A stretch of DNA of 64,000 nucleotides from Zasmidium citrigriseum (taxonomy: Eukaryota; Ascomycota; Dothideomycetes; Mycosphaerellales; Mycosphaerellaceae). Of the stretch, positions 42,643 to 53,741 are shown piece after piece (the stretch's first letter is position 1; each line of letters opens with the position of its first letter). The stretch covers positions 62,001 to 126,000 of the forward strand of contig NHNW01000002.1 of NCBI GenBank assembly GCA_002786025.1, given 5' to 3'. The notes below the pieces were generated by a model. It did not search any database. It had not been told where the DNA came from and was given only the letters and a program-made list of their open reading frames with translations. A program made the position numbers and the translations under genes.

Positions 42643-43202
42643 TCAGTAGCCCGTCGGGCTAGCCAAACACTCCATCACAGTCGTCGCCGTAGTACAAACA
42701 CACGGCCCTGCTTTCAGTCAGCTCTCAATCCCCCACCCCAAGAACATCATAAAAACTTACCAGGAACCTCAAAATTCACAGTCTGCAACGCACACCCCCC
42801 ACACTCAACCCCAATCGTCCTCGTCGTAGCAAAGCTCGTAGCCCCACAATCCTGACACCCAGCTGTCGTCTTCGTAGCAAGTGTCAAACACCCCGTATCC
42901 TCCTGACGACGAGCGTAAGTCTCCATGGAAGGCGTGACGCTCGGAGCGCAGGACGTCACGGTGGTGGTGCGGTCGGCTTCGATGCCTGTTGGGGCGGCGC
43001 AGCGGACCATGTCGCAGACGTTGGGGGAGGGAGTCGTCATGAAGCAGCCGTTGCAGTCGACGTAGGCTGTTGCGGTGTGGCCCGCGGGACCGAGACAGCA
43101 TTGGTAGTCGGGGGTGTTGGTTGTTGTGCAGGAGGGGTAGGAGGAGGCTGTTGCGAGGGCGGACAGGGTGGCGATGAGGGCGGTGATGTTGATGGACTGC
43201 AT
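42643..43202 (-). CDS. cysteine-rich secreted protein
   Basis: Exons (minus) 43202-42761 and 42707-42643 with a 53-nt intron (GTAAGT...GCAG) give 168 aa. Signal peptide MQSINITALIATLSALATASS. The mature protein has 16 Cys in about 147 residues, including CC, C-x2-C (DCNGC, CQDC, ECGGC) and CVC, with Thr-rich spacers. This suits a disulfide-stabilised extracellular protein, a class that includes candidate effectors and surface proteins. An acceptor 3 nt earlier would add one residue. No named family is recognised. It stands between zinc-finger genes 2 and 3 on the opposite strand. Confidence 0.75.
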
Positions 43203-44162
43203 TTTGAGGTCGATTCGTGGGTCAATTGTGGGAAATTGGCGTTCGAAAGATGTGTTCGTGTATATGCTTCCTCGTAATGGTATTCACGGTGAGGGTAGTT
43301 GACTTTGAAGATGGTGAATGTGGCAGCCTGTGATGATCAGACCACGGATAGACACCCCCAGGTTCTTTATGGCAGTCCATCGTAACACAACGAGAATGCA
43401 GCTCCTCGGGGCGACGCCATGTCATGCTCAGCCGTCGTCTTGGCTGTCATGCAATCACTGCCCCTTCGTCGGAGAAACTGAAGCCACAGTTCCTACTCGA
43501 TGTCTCCTAAGATCCAATGAGCATTTGTTGTCCAGCTTACTCCCGACTAAAATGAGGTGACGCAAAGACCATGTCGATTCGTGTGGTGCGCAAGGGTTGT
43601 CGAATAAGTGGTAGGGCTGAGCATTCCGAAACAGAACGCCTGACTCTGTGGTCCCTGAAGGAAGCTCAGGTCGCATCTTTATATTTGGGAATGTTCGTAC
43701 TATAGGTTGCACAGTCAGTCGTATTCTCCTCTGCTCGATCTTGGTACTTGGCTCTCACGTATGGGTGTCGATGAGAGCCAACAGCTTATGGCAATTGGTC
43801 CTGTCTCGAATCGGTCGCCACGCTGTCGCTCTTCGCATTCGAATTCGCAATGTAAGTGTTTGTCCCACGGCAACTTGTCGTCGCGGCGCTGAATGTCAGA
43901 GCCGGGCCAGTTCATGCCGTGAAAGAGTAGAAGCGTGTTCGGGCCGTGAAGGGGGTCTTATGTTAGACCATCTTCACAACTGTCGAATGCAGCATCGACA
44001 TGTACTTGGTGAAGACAGCGCATACATCTTAGATCTGTCAAGATGATATGAGATCCAATATCTGATCTAGGAATGTCAGCGAAATGGCTTCAAATACAAG
44101 AATAATACGTACTCCCCAGAGCATGACCACCACATTCAGTTGCGTAGTCACAACTCATCAAC
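43203..44162. other. divergent intergenic region
   Basis: About 960 bp between the secreted-protein gene (minus) and zinc-finger gene 3 (plus), so it holds both promoters. Open frames here (such as 43648-44046) show no domain or signal peptide. Confidence 0.5.
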
Positions 44163-44891
44163 ATGTCTAATCCAACCCTGCAACAGAATCTAGAAAGCCT
44201 GCACGCGACTGTGCAGCAGCAGATGCCCCTCTCCGAATTTCGTGAGCTAGTAGGCCAACACACTCTCGACTTCCTGGACATCGTGGACGAATCCCAGCTC
44301 CCACTCAGCCATGACGTCCTGCTCAAAAAGGACGATCTGGTCAAAACCTTTGTCGCCGACCACCACCATCTATGGAATGTGTTAATCAAAGACCTCAGGC
44401 AAGACGCGAAGGTGTCGGGCTTGCTTTCGGATGTCTTTGGCGCACTGTTGGTGAACTTGACCCGGACAGTAGAGGAAGTCTACGGAGACACGTACTCCGA
44501 ATCCGAGTTCAAGAATCCATCGTTATCGCCGAGTCCGAAGGATCGGGCTCCTTCCGTTGACATCGAAGCAGCGATGGCCCGACGGGATAGTGACAGCCAG
44601 AGTCCAGACAGTGACACAGAAAGCACGGGAGACAAGGCAGGCAATGCATGGACATCGCTCGGTCCAGAGGATTGGAAGGACAGCTCCGGTGACGGCTCGA
44701 AAGGCGTGATGAGCTCCCAGATGCCGGTCCCTGCACCTGACTGGACTGCGAATTTCATCATTGTCGATATCAACGAGCCTGGTGGGCTGAGGCACATGTG
44801 CTTCGTTCGTGGATGTCGAAGAATCTTCTATTACGCCTGGGAATTGCATGAGCACATTAGAGACGAGCATGGAGAGCAGACGCTTAGATGA
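44163..44891 (+). CDS. single C2H2-like zinc-finger protein 3
   Basis: Intronless, 242 aa, start at 44163 (CAACATGTC context). The helical N-terminus has FRELVGQHTLDFLDIVDES, and the middle is acidic and Ser-rich. The C-terminal finger is of the form C-x4-C-x12-H-x4-H (CFVRGCRRIF...HIRDEH). Size, domain order and finger position match the genes at 40143 and 41622, though sequence similarity is low. Function unknown. Confidence 0.75.
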   Translation: MSNPTLQQNLESLHATVQQQMPLSEFRELVGQHTLDFLDIVDESQLPLSHDVLLKKDDLVKTFVADHHHLWNVLIKDLRQDAKVSGLLSDVFGALLVNLTRTVEEVYGDTYSESEFKNPSLSPSPKDRAPSVDIEAAMARRDSDSQSPDSDTESTGDKAGNAWTSLGPEDWKDSSGDGSKGVMSSQMPVPAPDWTANFIIVDINEPGGLRHMCFVRGCRRIFYYAWELHEHIRDEHGEQTLR

Positions 44892-45089
44892 TAGCTTTCG
44901 ATCTGAACGGTCGCCGTTCTGCTCAGAATGCAAGTTGGTGCATCCTCATTGCTGGTGTGCATCCTAGAAGTCATTGCGTACTGATGGGATGAGCGGATAT
45001 TGGGCGGATGTGAAATGTGCTAATGTATGGTATCTTAGTAAGTAGAAGCTCGTCTAAACGTACAGTCTGCGAATGGGCCGCTCTGAAGC

Positions 45090-45787
45090 CTAGCCACGGC
45101 TGAAGATGCGCGACACCAAGGCGCCGCCAACATTTCTGGCGAGAGAGCCGGAGTACAGTCCTCTTTCGACCAAGCCGCTGGCCTGGCTAAACTTGTCGCA
45201 TCTTGAAAATGCGAGCGTGTTTGTGATTGTAAGAACCAACGCAATGACTGCCATTGTCAGCTCCTTGCCCGTAATCCATGCAAAGACCGAGATCGATGTA
45301 CTCACCAACCAAGATCAACCACTCGAACTTGAGCCTGACCATAGCCAAGATCGCAAGTCCAACCCAAAGCGCAGGCTGCGCATAGAGGGCCAACCAAAAG
45401 AACCTCTTATCCGTTGAATTGACTATCCTTCCACCCGGCTCATTGGGCTGTGGCGCGCTTTCAAAAACCCACTGCGAATCTCCATTTTGCGGATTGACCT
45501 CGTTCCACCATCTTAGCCCTACTAATCTCCTTCCCGCGATGTTCTTGAGGTAATAGAAGTCGGCAGCGAGGAGGTTGATGGTGATGATGAAGATGAGGAC
45601 GTAGTTGTCGGTGAAGAGCATGCCAAATAGGTAGACGAGGAGACTGGCTGGAGGTGGATTAGTCTTTGTGCTATGGGAGGGATTGGGTGGATATACCAGC
45701 GCGGAAGGAGAGGAAGGTGACGAGGGTGATGGGGTGGGCGCTGAGTCGCCAGTTGAGGCTGCCGTCGGGGGCGTTGATGTCGGCCAT
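45090..45787 (-). CDS. TVP23: TVP23 family Golgi membrane protein
   Basis: Exons (minus) 45787-45697, 45647-45306 and 45247-45090 give 196 aa; introns of 49 and 58 nt join in frame. The protein starts [19 protein letters not shown]. Strongly conserved Tvp23/FAM18 blocks follow: [23 protein letters not shown] is split by no intron, then [27 protein letters not shown], and after intron 2 [19 protein letters not shown]. Four hydrophobic segments are visible. In yeast Tvp23 resides in late Golgi with Yip4/Yip5 and acts in vesicle traffic. The C-terminus ([12 protein letters not shown]) is typical. Confidence 0.92.
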
Positions 45788-46257
45788 GGCGGGTCGTTAT
45801 CGGCGTGGATGGGACATCAATCGCGAAGAGGAGAGCGACGCAGATGTGCGAAGGAGTTTTGGTGTTAGGCTGCCAAATAATCACCACCAACGACTTTCAC
45901 GAGCGGCTTCACAAGACGACGTGTCGCGAGCACGACCCCTGTCCCGCAAGGTTTCGGCTCGGTCCGGTAGCTCATTGGCCGACCTCACCTCATGGACGAA
46001 TACACCTTCTCCAACCATCTACAATGCGTCTTCGCTTTGGTTAGATCTACCCTGGGAGACGTGCTGTCTCGTATCTGTTCTGCCAGATAGATTGCTAGAG
46101 GCAGCTGCTCGAAATAGCAGAACCATGCGCAGATCTCTTCCAGCCCCCTCAGCCGCATGGCACGAGGTCTGTTGACATTTCCAGAAGATCTCCACGACTC
46201 TCTTGAGCAGCTTTCCCTTGATTTCCTATTGTAATTTCATCGATTACTATCGTATCC
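45788..46257. promoter_or_regulatory. divergent promoter region TVP23 / HET gene 2
   Basis: 470 bp between the TVP23 start (minus) and the HET gene start (plus). A frame open across it (45666-46175) overlaps TVP23 exon 1 antisense and has no domain. Confidence 0.5.
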
Positions 46258-48647
46258 ATGTCAAACCTTTGCGAATGCTGTCAATCATTCGACATCCGAG
46301 CTCTCCTACTTGCCGCCGAAGCCTCCAACGCCAGGACCAACAGAGATGATCGAGGGCTGCTCCGATCTGCGAAGGAGGGCCTAGTACACGATGCTCTGCC
46401 CAAATATTTCAAGCATCAACCGAACCTCCGAGCCCTGAAGGCTGCTTCTCCTGAGTGTGACCTTTGTGGATCGATCTGGAGAGAGTACAGTCGTGCCAGA
46501 CAGCCGGACGAGCTAACTGATTCGGCACTCGATCAGGGCATTGGGAGCGAGCAGATTTACATCGGTACTCTGGTCTGGGATGCTGGTCTGAATAGCACAC
46601 CTCATGTAGCTGTGACTCAACATGGCCCACCACCACATAATTCTCAGCGACAGTTGGCGTGCTTCGAAGTCTGCGCTGAGCACGGTGGTCAGTGTCAACT
46701 CATTTAATATTTACCGCGCTAATGACACGCTAGGCGATACTTCAATCGACAACAGTCATCTTTTAGCAAGATTGCAAGCGGGCTCCTCAAATGACGAGCA
46801 ATGTTTCGCTCTGGCTCGGCAGTGGATGAGCAAGTGTCAAGCTGAGCATCCCTCTTGCAAGCAAAGGGGATCTGGCGACCTCAGACTGCCGACTCGCCTA
46901 CTTGATGTCGGCTTGAACGACCGCAGTGTTGCAAAGGATGACGATCCGGTCCGTCTTGTCCAAGGATCCGACTGCAGTGGCCCATACGCTGCGTTGTCTT
47001 ACTGCTGGGGACCCGACCGAGACCTCATTCTCACCCACAATAGTGAACAACGACTTCGCTCTGGAATACCTGCCACCGATTTCCCGGCTACTCTGAGAGA
47101 TGCAATCTTCGTGACACGACAACTACACATCCCTTACATCTGGATTGATGCGCTTTGCATCTTCCAAGATCAAGAGCGACAAGAGTCGAAAGATGATTGG
47201 GCGAGAGAAGCTGGGCGAATGAGAGATGTCTACAGAGGAGCCACGATCACTATCGAAGCAGCTTCCGCGAGCCGAGGTGGTGAAGGATTCCTGAAGGAGA
47301 GAATCAGCTCGAAGCCATACTGTGCGTTGAAGTGGAAAAATGGAAATGACACATCCCTCGTCTACTTAAGACCGATCGTGGACATTACGGACAACCAACT
47401 GATCGGCACGAAGATCTTCACTCGAGGATGGACGCTACAAGAGCGACTACTGGCTCCAAGAACAATCTCCTTTGGAATGCAGCAAATCTCATTCGAATGT
47501 AGCAATGGTTTCGCTGATGAGACCGGTCGAGCATCGCTACTCCCACGAGCAACAGAGTCCTATCTTAGCAAAGACTCGATGTTTCAACTGCGCCGCGATC
47601 GAGGGCCTTTCGCAAAGATCGTACGCCTGCTATCTAGACAATTAGGGCTTCCACCAGTCGTGACCCTCTGGAACGCTTTCAACATCAGCTGGTCAAGTCA
47701 AGGAGTCTTAGATGTGCCCGGTGGCTACTGGGCAAAATACTACGACTACTGGCGCGGGGTCGTCGAGCGCTTCACTGAACGACAGCTCACCAACCGACAG
47801 GACAAGCTCCCCGCTCTATCGGGTCTGGCTGATGAGTTTCAACGAGCTACTGGTGGCGTTTACATCGCTGGCATGTGGAGAGATGAATTAGTCGAGAGCT
47901 TAGCCTGGACGGTGAATAACCTCTACAATCCGGAGGGAGAATATGGAAACTATCCGGGCTATATACCCCCGAGCAACTTTGTCGTGGGTCCCTACCCAGA
48001 AAGTGTCAAATCGGCTGATTACGTGGCACCATCGTGGAGCTGGGCCTCAACGCAAGGCAGGATCCGTTTCTTCCAAGGGACGTACCACATCGACCGCACT
48101 GTCAAGAAGTTCGCAAAAGTCCAAAGTGTCCAAGTCGAGCCGAAGTACAGCACCGATTCCCTTGGAGCTTTGAGTGGCGGATCTCTGACTCTCTCTGCAC
48201 CATTCCTCGTGATCCCAGACCCTCAAGAACCGTGCCCGGAAAACTATCCTCTGAAGACCCTCCACAATCAGATACGCCGCCAAGACCTCCAAAAAGAAAA
48301 ACTTCACGACAGAATTCTACCAGCACCACGAGCCACACGCAAACCAAGAATTTGCCCTCGTCAAGCTTCTCGAAGAAACCTCCCGAGATGGACAGGTCGG
48401 TAGTCGGCTCTACCTCCTGCTAGTTGAGAGTACCGGGAACGGAGGTTGGAGAAGGTTGTGCTGTCTGAATGTGTTGTTGGTGACGATGGAGGAGCTGGAA
48501 TGGGACAATTTTCGGTATTTGGATGAAAACAATGAGCAAGATCGGGAGTATAAGAAGCATTTGAGGCCGGCGTTGAGGGAGACTGCGGCGACGGCCAGTG
48601 AGGTGAGGGAGGCAAGGTGGAAGAGGAGGAGGATTGTGATGTATTGA
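46258..48647 (+). CDS. HET-domain protein 2
   Basis: Proposed exons 46258-46687, 46734-48231 and 48272-48647 give 767 aa. The N-terminus has paired cysteines (CECC near residue 5; CDLC near 64), a zinc-ribbon-like feature found before many HET domains. The HET domain is YAALSYCWGPDRD...YIWIDALCIFQD...MRDVYRGATITIEAASA. RGWTLQERLLAPR and PSWSWAS follow, then a C-terminal FYLLL-VESTGNGGWRR-type block. Intron 1 has a GTCAGT donor. Intron 2 is only 40 nt with a weak GTGCCC donor; without it the frame stops at 48403 and the conserved C-terminus is lost, so a frameshift is the alternative. It is convergent with HET gene 3, 70 bp away. Confidence 0.82.
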
Positions 48648-48717
48648 ACTTCATCCGAGGGGATCGATTTGTGTGGAACGACATGATTCCCCTATTGACA
48701 GACTTCATACATGAGCA

Positions 48718-49977
48718 TCATCTCTTTCGCCTGCTGGTCCTCCACGCACTGGTAAGCCAACCCAACATCTCACCACTACAATCGATCCAGGATCGGCCCA
48801 ATCTCATTTCATGAGGCATGTGAGATACGTCCCAGTCATCATGCATCCTCACCCACGCACAGAATGTCTCAGGTTGGTCTATGGACGCCAGTTCCAGAGC
48901 TGCAAATATGTAATGACACAGTAGCTGACGAAAAATATTCTTTGGTTGCTCGCCGAATTCATCTGCACTCAGCAGACGGTCCGACCATTCCAGCACATAC
49001 ACCGCCAGCTCGTCAAGAGTCAAAGAGTAGTCCGGGCGTAAACTAGGAAAGCTGTTCAAATCTCTTATCCTGGGATGACCTAGCAGCGCAAAGATTCTGT
49101 CTTGGGGCTGAGAGCACCGACTATACACTAGAAACTCCATAAGGAGTATCTGCAAGGTACCTCTCCACGCGCTGGAAACAGGATTCCAGAAGGCTAAGTT
49201 ATTGTTCTCTCGGCTGCGAAGTTCCACGAGGTAGCTACCATGTGTTTGAAAGTTTTCTTCGTTTTCGAGGAAAAAATTGGCGTCCTCGAAGGCCAGAGTG
49301 CCGGCACGCAAAGGTCCACAGAGTATTTGCAAATCGCGGGCTTGAATGAATTCGGATTTGATCCAGGTTCTCTTGAAGTATTCTCGATCCAGAAGATCCT
49401 CGATCTCAGGCCGTGCATCGGCAAGACACTTTGACGAAGTGCACAAGCATTGATCCACGCCAGCGCAATCCTTCATGGCTGCTTCCACGGCCGTGTATGC
49501 ATTTTCGGCGCTTTGGTTACTGGGTCCAATACACGCGAAGACTTGTTCGGCATCGGAGTAGATTCTCCACATCTGATGCACTTGGTGGTTTCGTTCTTGC
49601 ACATTACTCTGATCCAAACAGAGCGCATCGATCCAGTAGTACTTTGATAGGTTGTGGTGCTTCAAGATCGACTTCAGCGTTTCCCACAGGCTTGTAGTGA
49701 CGGCGATATGTTGACCATTGACGATGATGGATCTCGTGGAATCTGGATCGCCCCAGCAATACGATGAGGCGATATATTCCACGACCGAACTTAATGCTGT
49801 GTTCTCGATAGCGAGTCGAGCCTTGCCGCCTGTCTCTTCGTCGTCGTGACCCACGTACTTGTCAAAGTGTTCCATGACCAAGTGGATCCCGTCCAGGTCT
49901 GGGTCCTTGTCGGCAACAAAGCTAACGAGACGAATAGCATTCTCTCCGAGTGGCCAGTAACGTAGAGGCTGTCTCAT
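48718..49977 (-). CDS. HET-domain protein 3
   Basis: Intronless, 419 aa, ATG at 49977. The HET domain starts at about residue 65: SSYCWGDPDSTRSIIVNG, then TTSLWETLKSI, YYWIDALCLDQSNVQERNHQV and RIYSDAEQVFACIGPS. The expected ALSY is replaced by IASSY. It is shorter than the other HET proteins here and lacks the C-terminal GDxVxIxxGxxxPxVLR block, ending RTSRRKR. RDLNSFPSLRPDYSL matches the PDY motif found after HET domains. Divergent from the GDI gene. Confidence 0.85.
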   Translation of the reverse strand: MRQPLRYWPLGENAIRLVSFVADKDPDLDGIHLVMEHFDKYVGHDDEETGGKARLAIENTALSSVVEYIASSYCWGDPDSTRSIIVNGQHIAVTTSLWETLKSILKHHNLSKYYWIDALCLDQSNVQERNHQVHQMWRIYSDAEQVFACIGPSNQSAENAYTAVEAAMKDCAGVDQCLCTSSKCLADARPEIEDLLDREYFKRTWIKSEFIQARDLQILCGPLRAGTLAFEDANFFLENEENFQTHGSYLVELRSRENNNLAFWNPVSSAWRGTLQILLMEFLVYSRCSQPQDRIFALLGHPRIRDLNSFPSLRPDYSLTLDELAVYVLEWSDRLLSADEFGEQPKNIFRQLLCHYIFAALELASIDQPETFCAWVRMHDDWDVSHMPHEMRLGRSWIDCSGEMLGWLTSAWRTSRRKR

Positions 49978-50537
49978 CTTTCCGGCCTTCGTAGCTTGCA
50001 GGGAGATCTGCTAGTGCCTAAGTTGCAGGTGTCAAGTTGATTTACAGTTGAAGAATTGTAAGTGGCACCGATGAGAATTCAAAGCTGAAGAGACGTTCTC
50101 AACTTCCACCGGGCAAAGGGCTGTGCAAGCCGCAGACCGCAGCCTGCCTGGAGGCTCTGCCCCGTGCTCCCCACCTCGCAGTGCATTGCCAAGGGTGGCG
50201 GGGTTCGATATGGCACAGAGTGATCATCTGCGTACTGACTCACGTGCCCGAAATTGAGTGCTTCTGTCACACAGATATTGATGAAGCACCGATAGGTAGA
50301 TGTGATGAGTCTGGATGCAAGTGGTGAGGTGAAAGAGGTGGGATAGAGTTTGATAGACCCTTGAATCAGACCCGCTTTTAACCGTTTCTAGAGCCCGTGC
50401 GCGGCAGCTCCCCACGTTAGCTCCAGGTCGAAGAAAGCAGTGGCAGTTGACCGCCTGTGTAAACACTCAACTCCCAAAAATCGCCTCTTCTTGAGATACC
50501 CAGCCGCACACACGACACTACAAACACTACCGCACCA
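49978..50537. promoter_or_regulatory. divergent promoter region HET gene 3 / GDI
   Basis: 560 bp with no gene. The GDI-proximal 70 bp are CA-rich (CACACACGACACTACAAAC), typical of fungal 5' leaders of well-expressed genes. Confidence 0.5.
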
Positions 50538-52050
50538 ATGGAGGAAATCGCCCCCGAATATGACCTCGTGGTCCTAGGCACCGGTCTGACCGAGTGCATT
50601 CTCTCTGGAGTGGAATCCGTGAAGGGCAAGAAAGTCCTCCACATGGACCGTAATGATCACTACGGTGGCGAGGCCGCTTCAGTGAACCTGGAGGCCATGT
50701 TCAAGAAGTATGGCAACTACCAGCAAGGTTCAGAACCCTGGAAGAAGTACGGCCGTGCCAACGACTGGAACATCGATCTCGTGCCCAAGCTCCTCATGAG
50801 CAATGGCGAGCTCACCAACATTCTGGTCTCCACCGACGTCACGAGATATGTTGAATTCAAGCAGATCGCTGGCAGCTACGTCCAGCAGGGTAGTGGAGCC
50901 AAGGCCACTGTGGCCAAAGTGCCTAGCGATGCCGGTGAGGCGTTGAAGAGCCCTCTGATGGGAATCTTTGAGAAGAGGAGGGCGAGGAACTTCCTCCAGT
51001 GGGTGGGTAACTTCGATGAGAACAACCCAAGCACACACAACGGTAGGTATTTGCAAGAGCAGTGGGGGCTGTGACAACGCTGAGAGTGACTAGGTATGAA
51101 CCTCGCCCAGACCACCATGCGCCAGGTCTACGACAAATTCGGTCTCGAGCCCTCCACGCGTGACTTCATCGGCCACAGCATGGCTCTCTACACCACCGAC
51201 GAGTACATCGAGAGCAAGGGCATGGCTCGGGACTGCATCGACCGCATCCGCCTTTACGTGAACAGCATGGCCCGCTACGGCAAGAGCCCTTACATCTACC
51301 CTCTGTACGGCCTGGGCGAGCTCCCACAGGGTTTCGCTCGTCTCAGTGCCATCTACGGCGGCACTTACATGCTCAACGCCCACGTTGATGAGATCAAGTA
51401 TGAGGGCGGCAAGGTTTCAGGCATCAAGGCACACATGAAGGAGCGAGGCGAAGAGGGTGAGGGCATGAAGTTCGAGACCAAGTGCAAGAAGATCATTGGA
51501 GACCCATCATACTTCCCCGACAAGGTCCGCGTTGTTGGACACTACCTCAAGGCCATCTGCATCCTGAACCATCCCATTGATAAGACGGATAATGCCGATT
51601 CGCTGCAGCTGATCATCCCTCAGTCGCAGGTTGGCAGGAAGCACGGTAAGAAGATTGCAATGCAGGAAAAGAATACAACATATGCTGACTTCTTTATTAG
51701 ACATCTACATCGCCATGGTCTCCTCCGCCCACAACGTCTGCCCCAAGGGCTACTACATCGCCATCGTCAGCACCATCGCCGAAACCAACGCAAACCACCA
51801 CCTCGAGCTGCAGCCAGGTCTCGAGCGCCTCGGCCGGATAGAAGAGCAATTCATGGGCCCACCGATTCCGATCTACGAGCCAGTGGAGGACGGCACAAAG
51901 GACAACATCTTTATCAGCAAGAGCTACGATGCCAGCTCACACTTTGAGACAATGACGGATGACGTGCGGGATCTGTACAAGCGTGCTGAGGGTGAGGCAT
52001 TGGTAGTGGAGGGTTTGAAGGAGGGTCAGAACTTGGTCGCGGACGAGTAA
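50538..52050 (+). CDS. GDI1: RAB GDP-dissociation inhibitor
   Basis: Exons 50538-51042, 51094-51645 and 51701-52050 give 468 aa; introns of 51 and 55 nt (GTAGGT and GTAAGA donors). N-terminus EYDLVVLGTGLTECILSG and MDRNDHYGGEAAS are the conserved dinucleotide-binding-like region of the GDI/REP family; MARYGKSPYIYPLYGLGELPQ is the Rab-binding platform. Length and the short C-terminus fit GDI rather than the longer REP. The protein extracts GDP-bound, prenylated Rab GTPases from membranes and is essential in yeast. A housekeeping gene in an otherwise accessory region. Confidence 0.95.
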
Positions 52051-52286
52051 GATGAAAGTGGAGGGGTTGGATCAGGGGAAGGATGTGCAAGATGAAAGAT
52101 CAATAAGACATCATGGATACCGTAAGTAGTCAGAGCGCCGCGAGCAGGCATATGCAGGCGTTGCAAGAATGGAAGGCGCACAGGCGCGAGTTGAAGATTG
52201 CTCCCCGCAAAGAAGCTTCGATTTGAGTCTCTCGATGAGAAGACGCTTGCACGGCACGGGGTGCTTATTGAGAGAGCTGACGACTG

Positions 52287-53440
52287 CTAGTAATGGCAGC
52301 ACTCCGAAGGACCCCCGAACAGCGTTGCGAAGCCATGGTACTCCGTGGCGTAGGAACAGCAGCACTTCGGGCGGAGATACCACAGGGCCTTCTCGTCTGA
52401 ATCCTCTACCTCATAGGTCAGCCCGCCCTCGGCCACTCTGATGCCCTCTCTCTCGAACTCGTCTTCGGTGACATCTTGCATGTTCCAGGCCTTGATTTGC
52501 GCGGACAGAGGCACTGTGAGTGAGAACCGAAGCTCGAGTTTCTCTTTGCGGGTGAACGGAGTGCTCTTGTCTAATGTTTAGGGCTGGCGTCAGCAGGTGT
52601 CTCAGAAGACGCAGTGTTTTTCCAGGGCCTACTCACCGAACATGAAGTCGTGGAAGGTCGGAGCTTGAATCAGGCACTCGTCATTCCAGAACTCGAAGTG
52701 GTCGATGTGGTTGAGGACTAAGATCTCTGGGGATGGTCAGCTACGATATTTGGGAGATGGATGGCTTGAGTACGCACCGAGGCCGATGGACGCTTGCTTC
52801 TCTGGAATCCACTCCGCGAGCTGGCTCATCATCCGTGACAGTTCGGTGGTGGCATCTACGGAAACGACATCAGTATCGATCCCCGAGAGATAGATGTGCG
52901 ATCAGGCCATCAATAGCCCTCTTCGAGAGTCCATCGCGCCTTGACGTTCTTGGGGATAGCTCTGCAACATCACTTACGCTTTGATGGAGTCCACTCACGC
53001 CGCAGCAGCTCCTCTGGAGTCTCACTCGCATCGGTAGCTTGCATGAAGTGGCTCAGCTTCTCCTCGTCCACCTGGACGAACAGGCCGTAGGGTACGATGA
53101 TGTGACACCACTTCACGTGGTTGAAAAGCTTCTTGGGTACGCCTGGCAGCAGTTCAAAAGCAGAAAGCTTCAAGTTGAGTTCACTCGTAGTCACACGCAG
53201 CTCAGAGCGCTTCAGGTACACATCCTTGTACTCGGCGTGAATCTGCTTGCAGATGCGGAGCACGGCGGGGATGGGCGCATTGTCGAGGTGGATTCTGCTC
53301 TTCGGCAAGCCATCCTCGCGCGCGCCTTTGACTGTAATGCGAATTGTGTTGTCTTGGACGAGGTGTTCGTAGATGTGATTGCGGAGCTCTCGAGGGAGCT
53401 TGAGGAGATGGCACGGTGGATCTCCGTCTTCGTCCTCCAT
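52287..53440 (-). CDS. 2EXR/F-box-like domain protein 2
   Basis: Proposed exons (minus) 53440-52978, 52855-52778, 52726-52637 and 52570-52287 give 304 aa with every junction in phase. The open frame extends upstream of 53440 but without ATG. Start MEDEDGDPPCHLLKLPRELRNHIYEHLV carries the F-box-like signature, followed by LRICKQIHAEY and VKWCHIIVPYG. An alternative exon-1 donor at 52998 (GTGAGT) would remove seven residues and keep frame. The C-terminal part (FWNDECLIQAPTFHDFMFG; KCCCSYATEYHG) is not recognised. It faces the related gene at 53742 across a 301-bp shared promoter. Confidence 0.72.
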
Positions 53441-53741
53441 CGCGTCGGGTTGTCGTGGTCGTTTTCGGTGGCGTGGATTGTTGTCGCAAGTTGGAGAACA
53501 GGTTGCGAAGCCTGCTCTAAATTTCAAGCTGCGCCTTCCAGAAAGTTTAAAGTTTCGGCACGTCGCTAGCGTGGCAATCACATGGGCCTATGGAAGGCAC
53601 GGCGAATTGAACTTCACTTGCGCCTGTCACATGAAGTCACTGCAACCTCATCTCAAACATCGCCTTCTTCTAGCATCCTCATCCATATCAGCCACCAGGC
53701 ATTCCTTTCGCATACATTCGCCAGCATCATCACTATACGTC
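53441..53741. promoter_or_regulatory. shared promoter of two 2EXR-like genes
   Basis: 301 bp between divergent starts at 53440 (minus) and 53742 (plus). Both frames are open into it without ATG. No clear TATA box. Confidence 0.45.

Noticed and set aside
45666..46175. 170-codon open frame antisense to TVP23 exon 1
   Set aside because: Shadow of a conserved gene on the opposite strand with no domain of its own.
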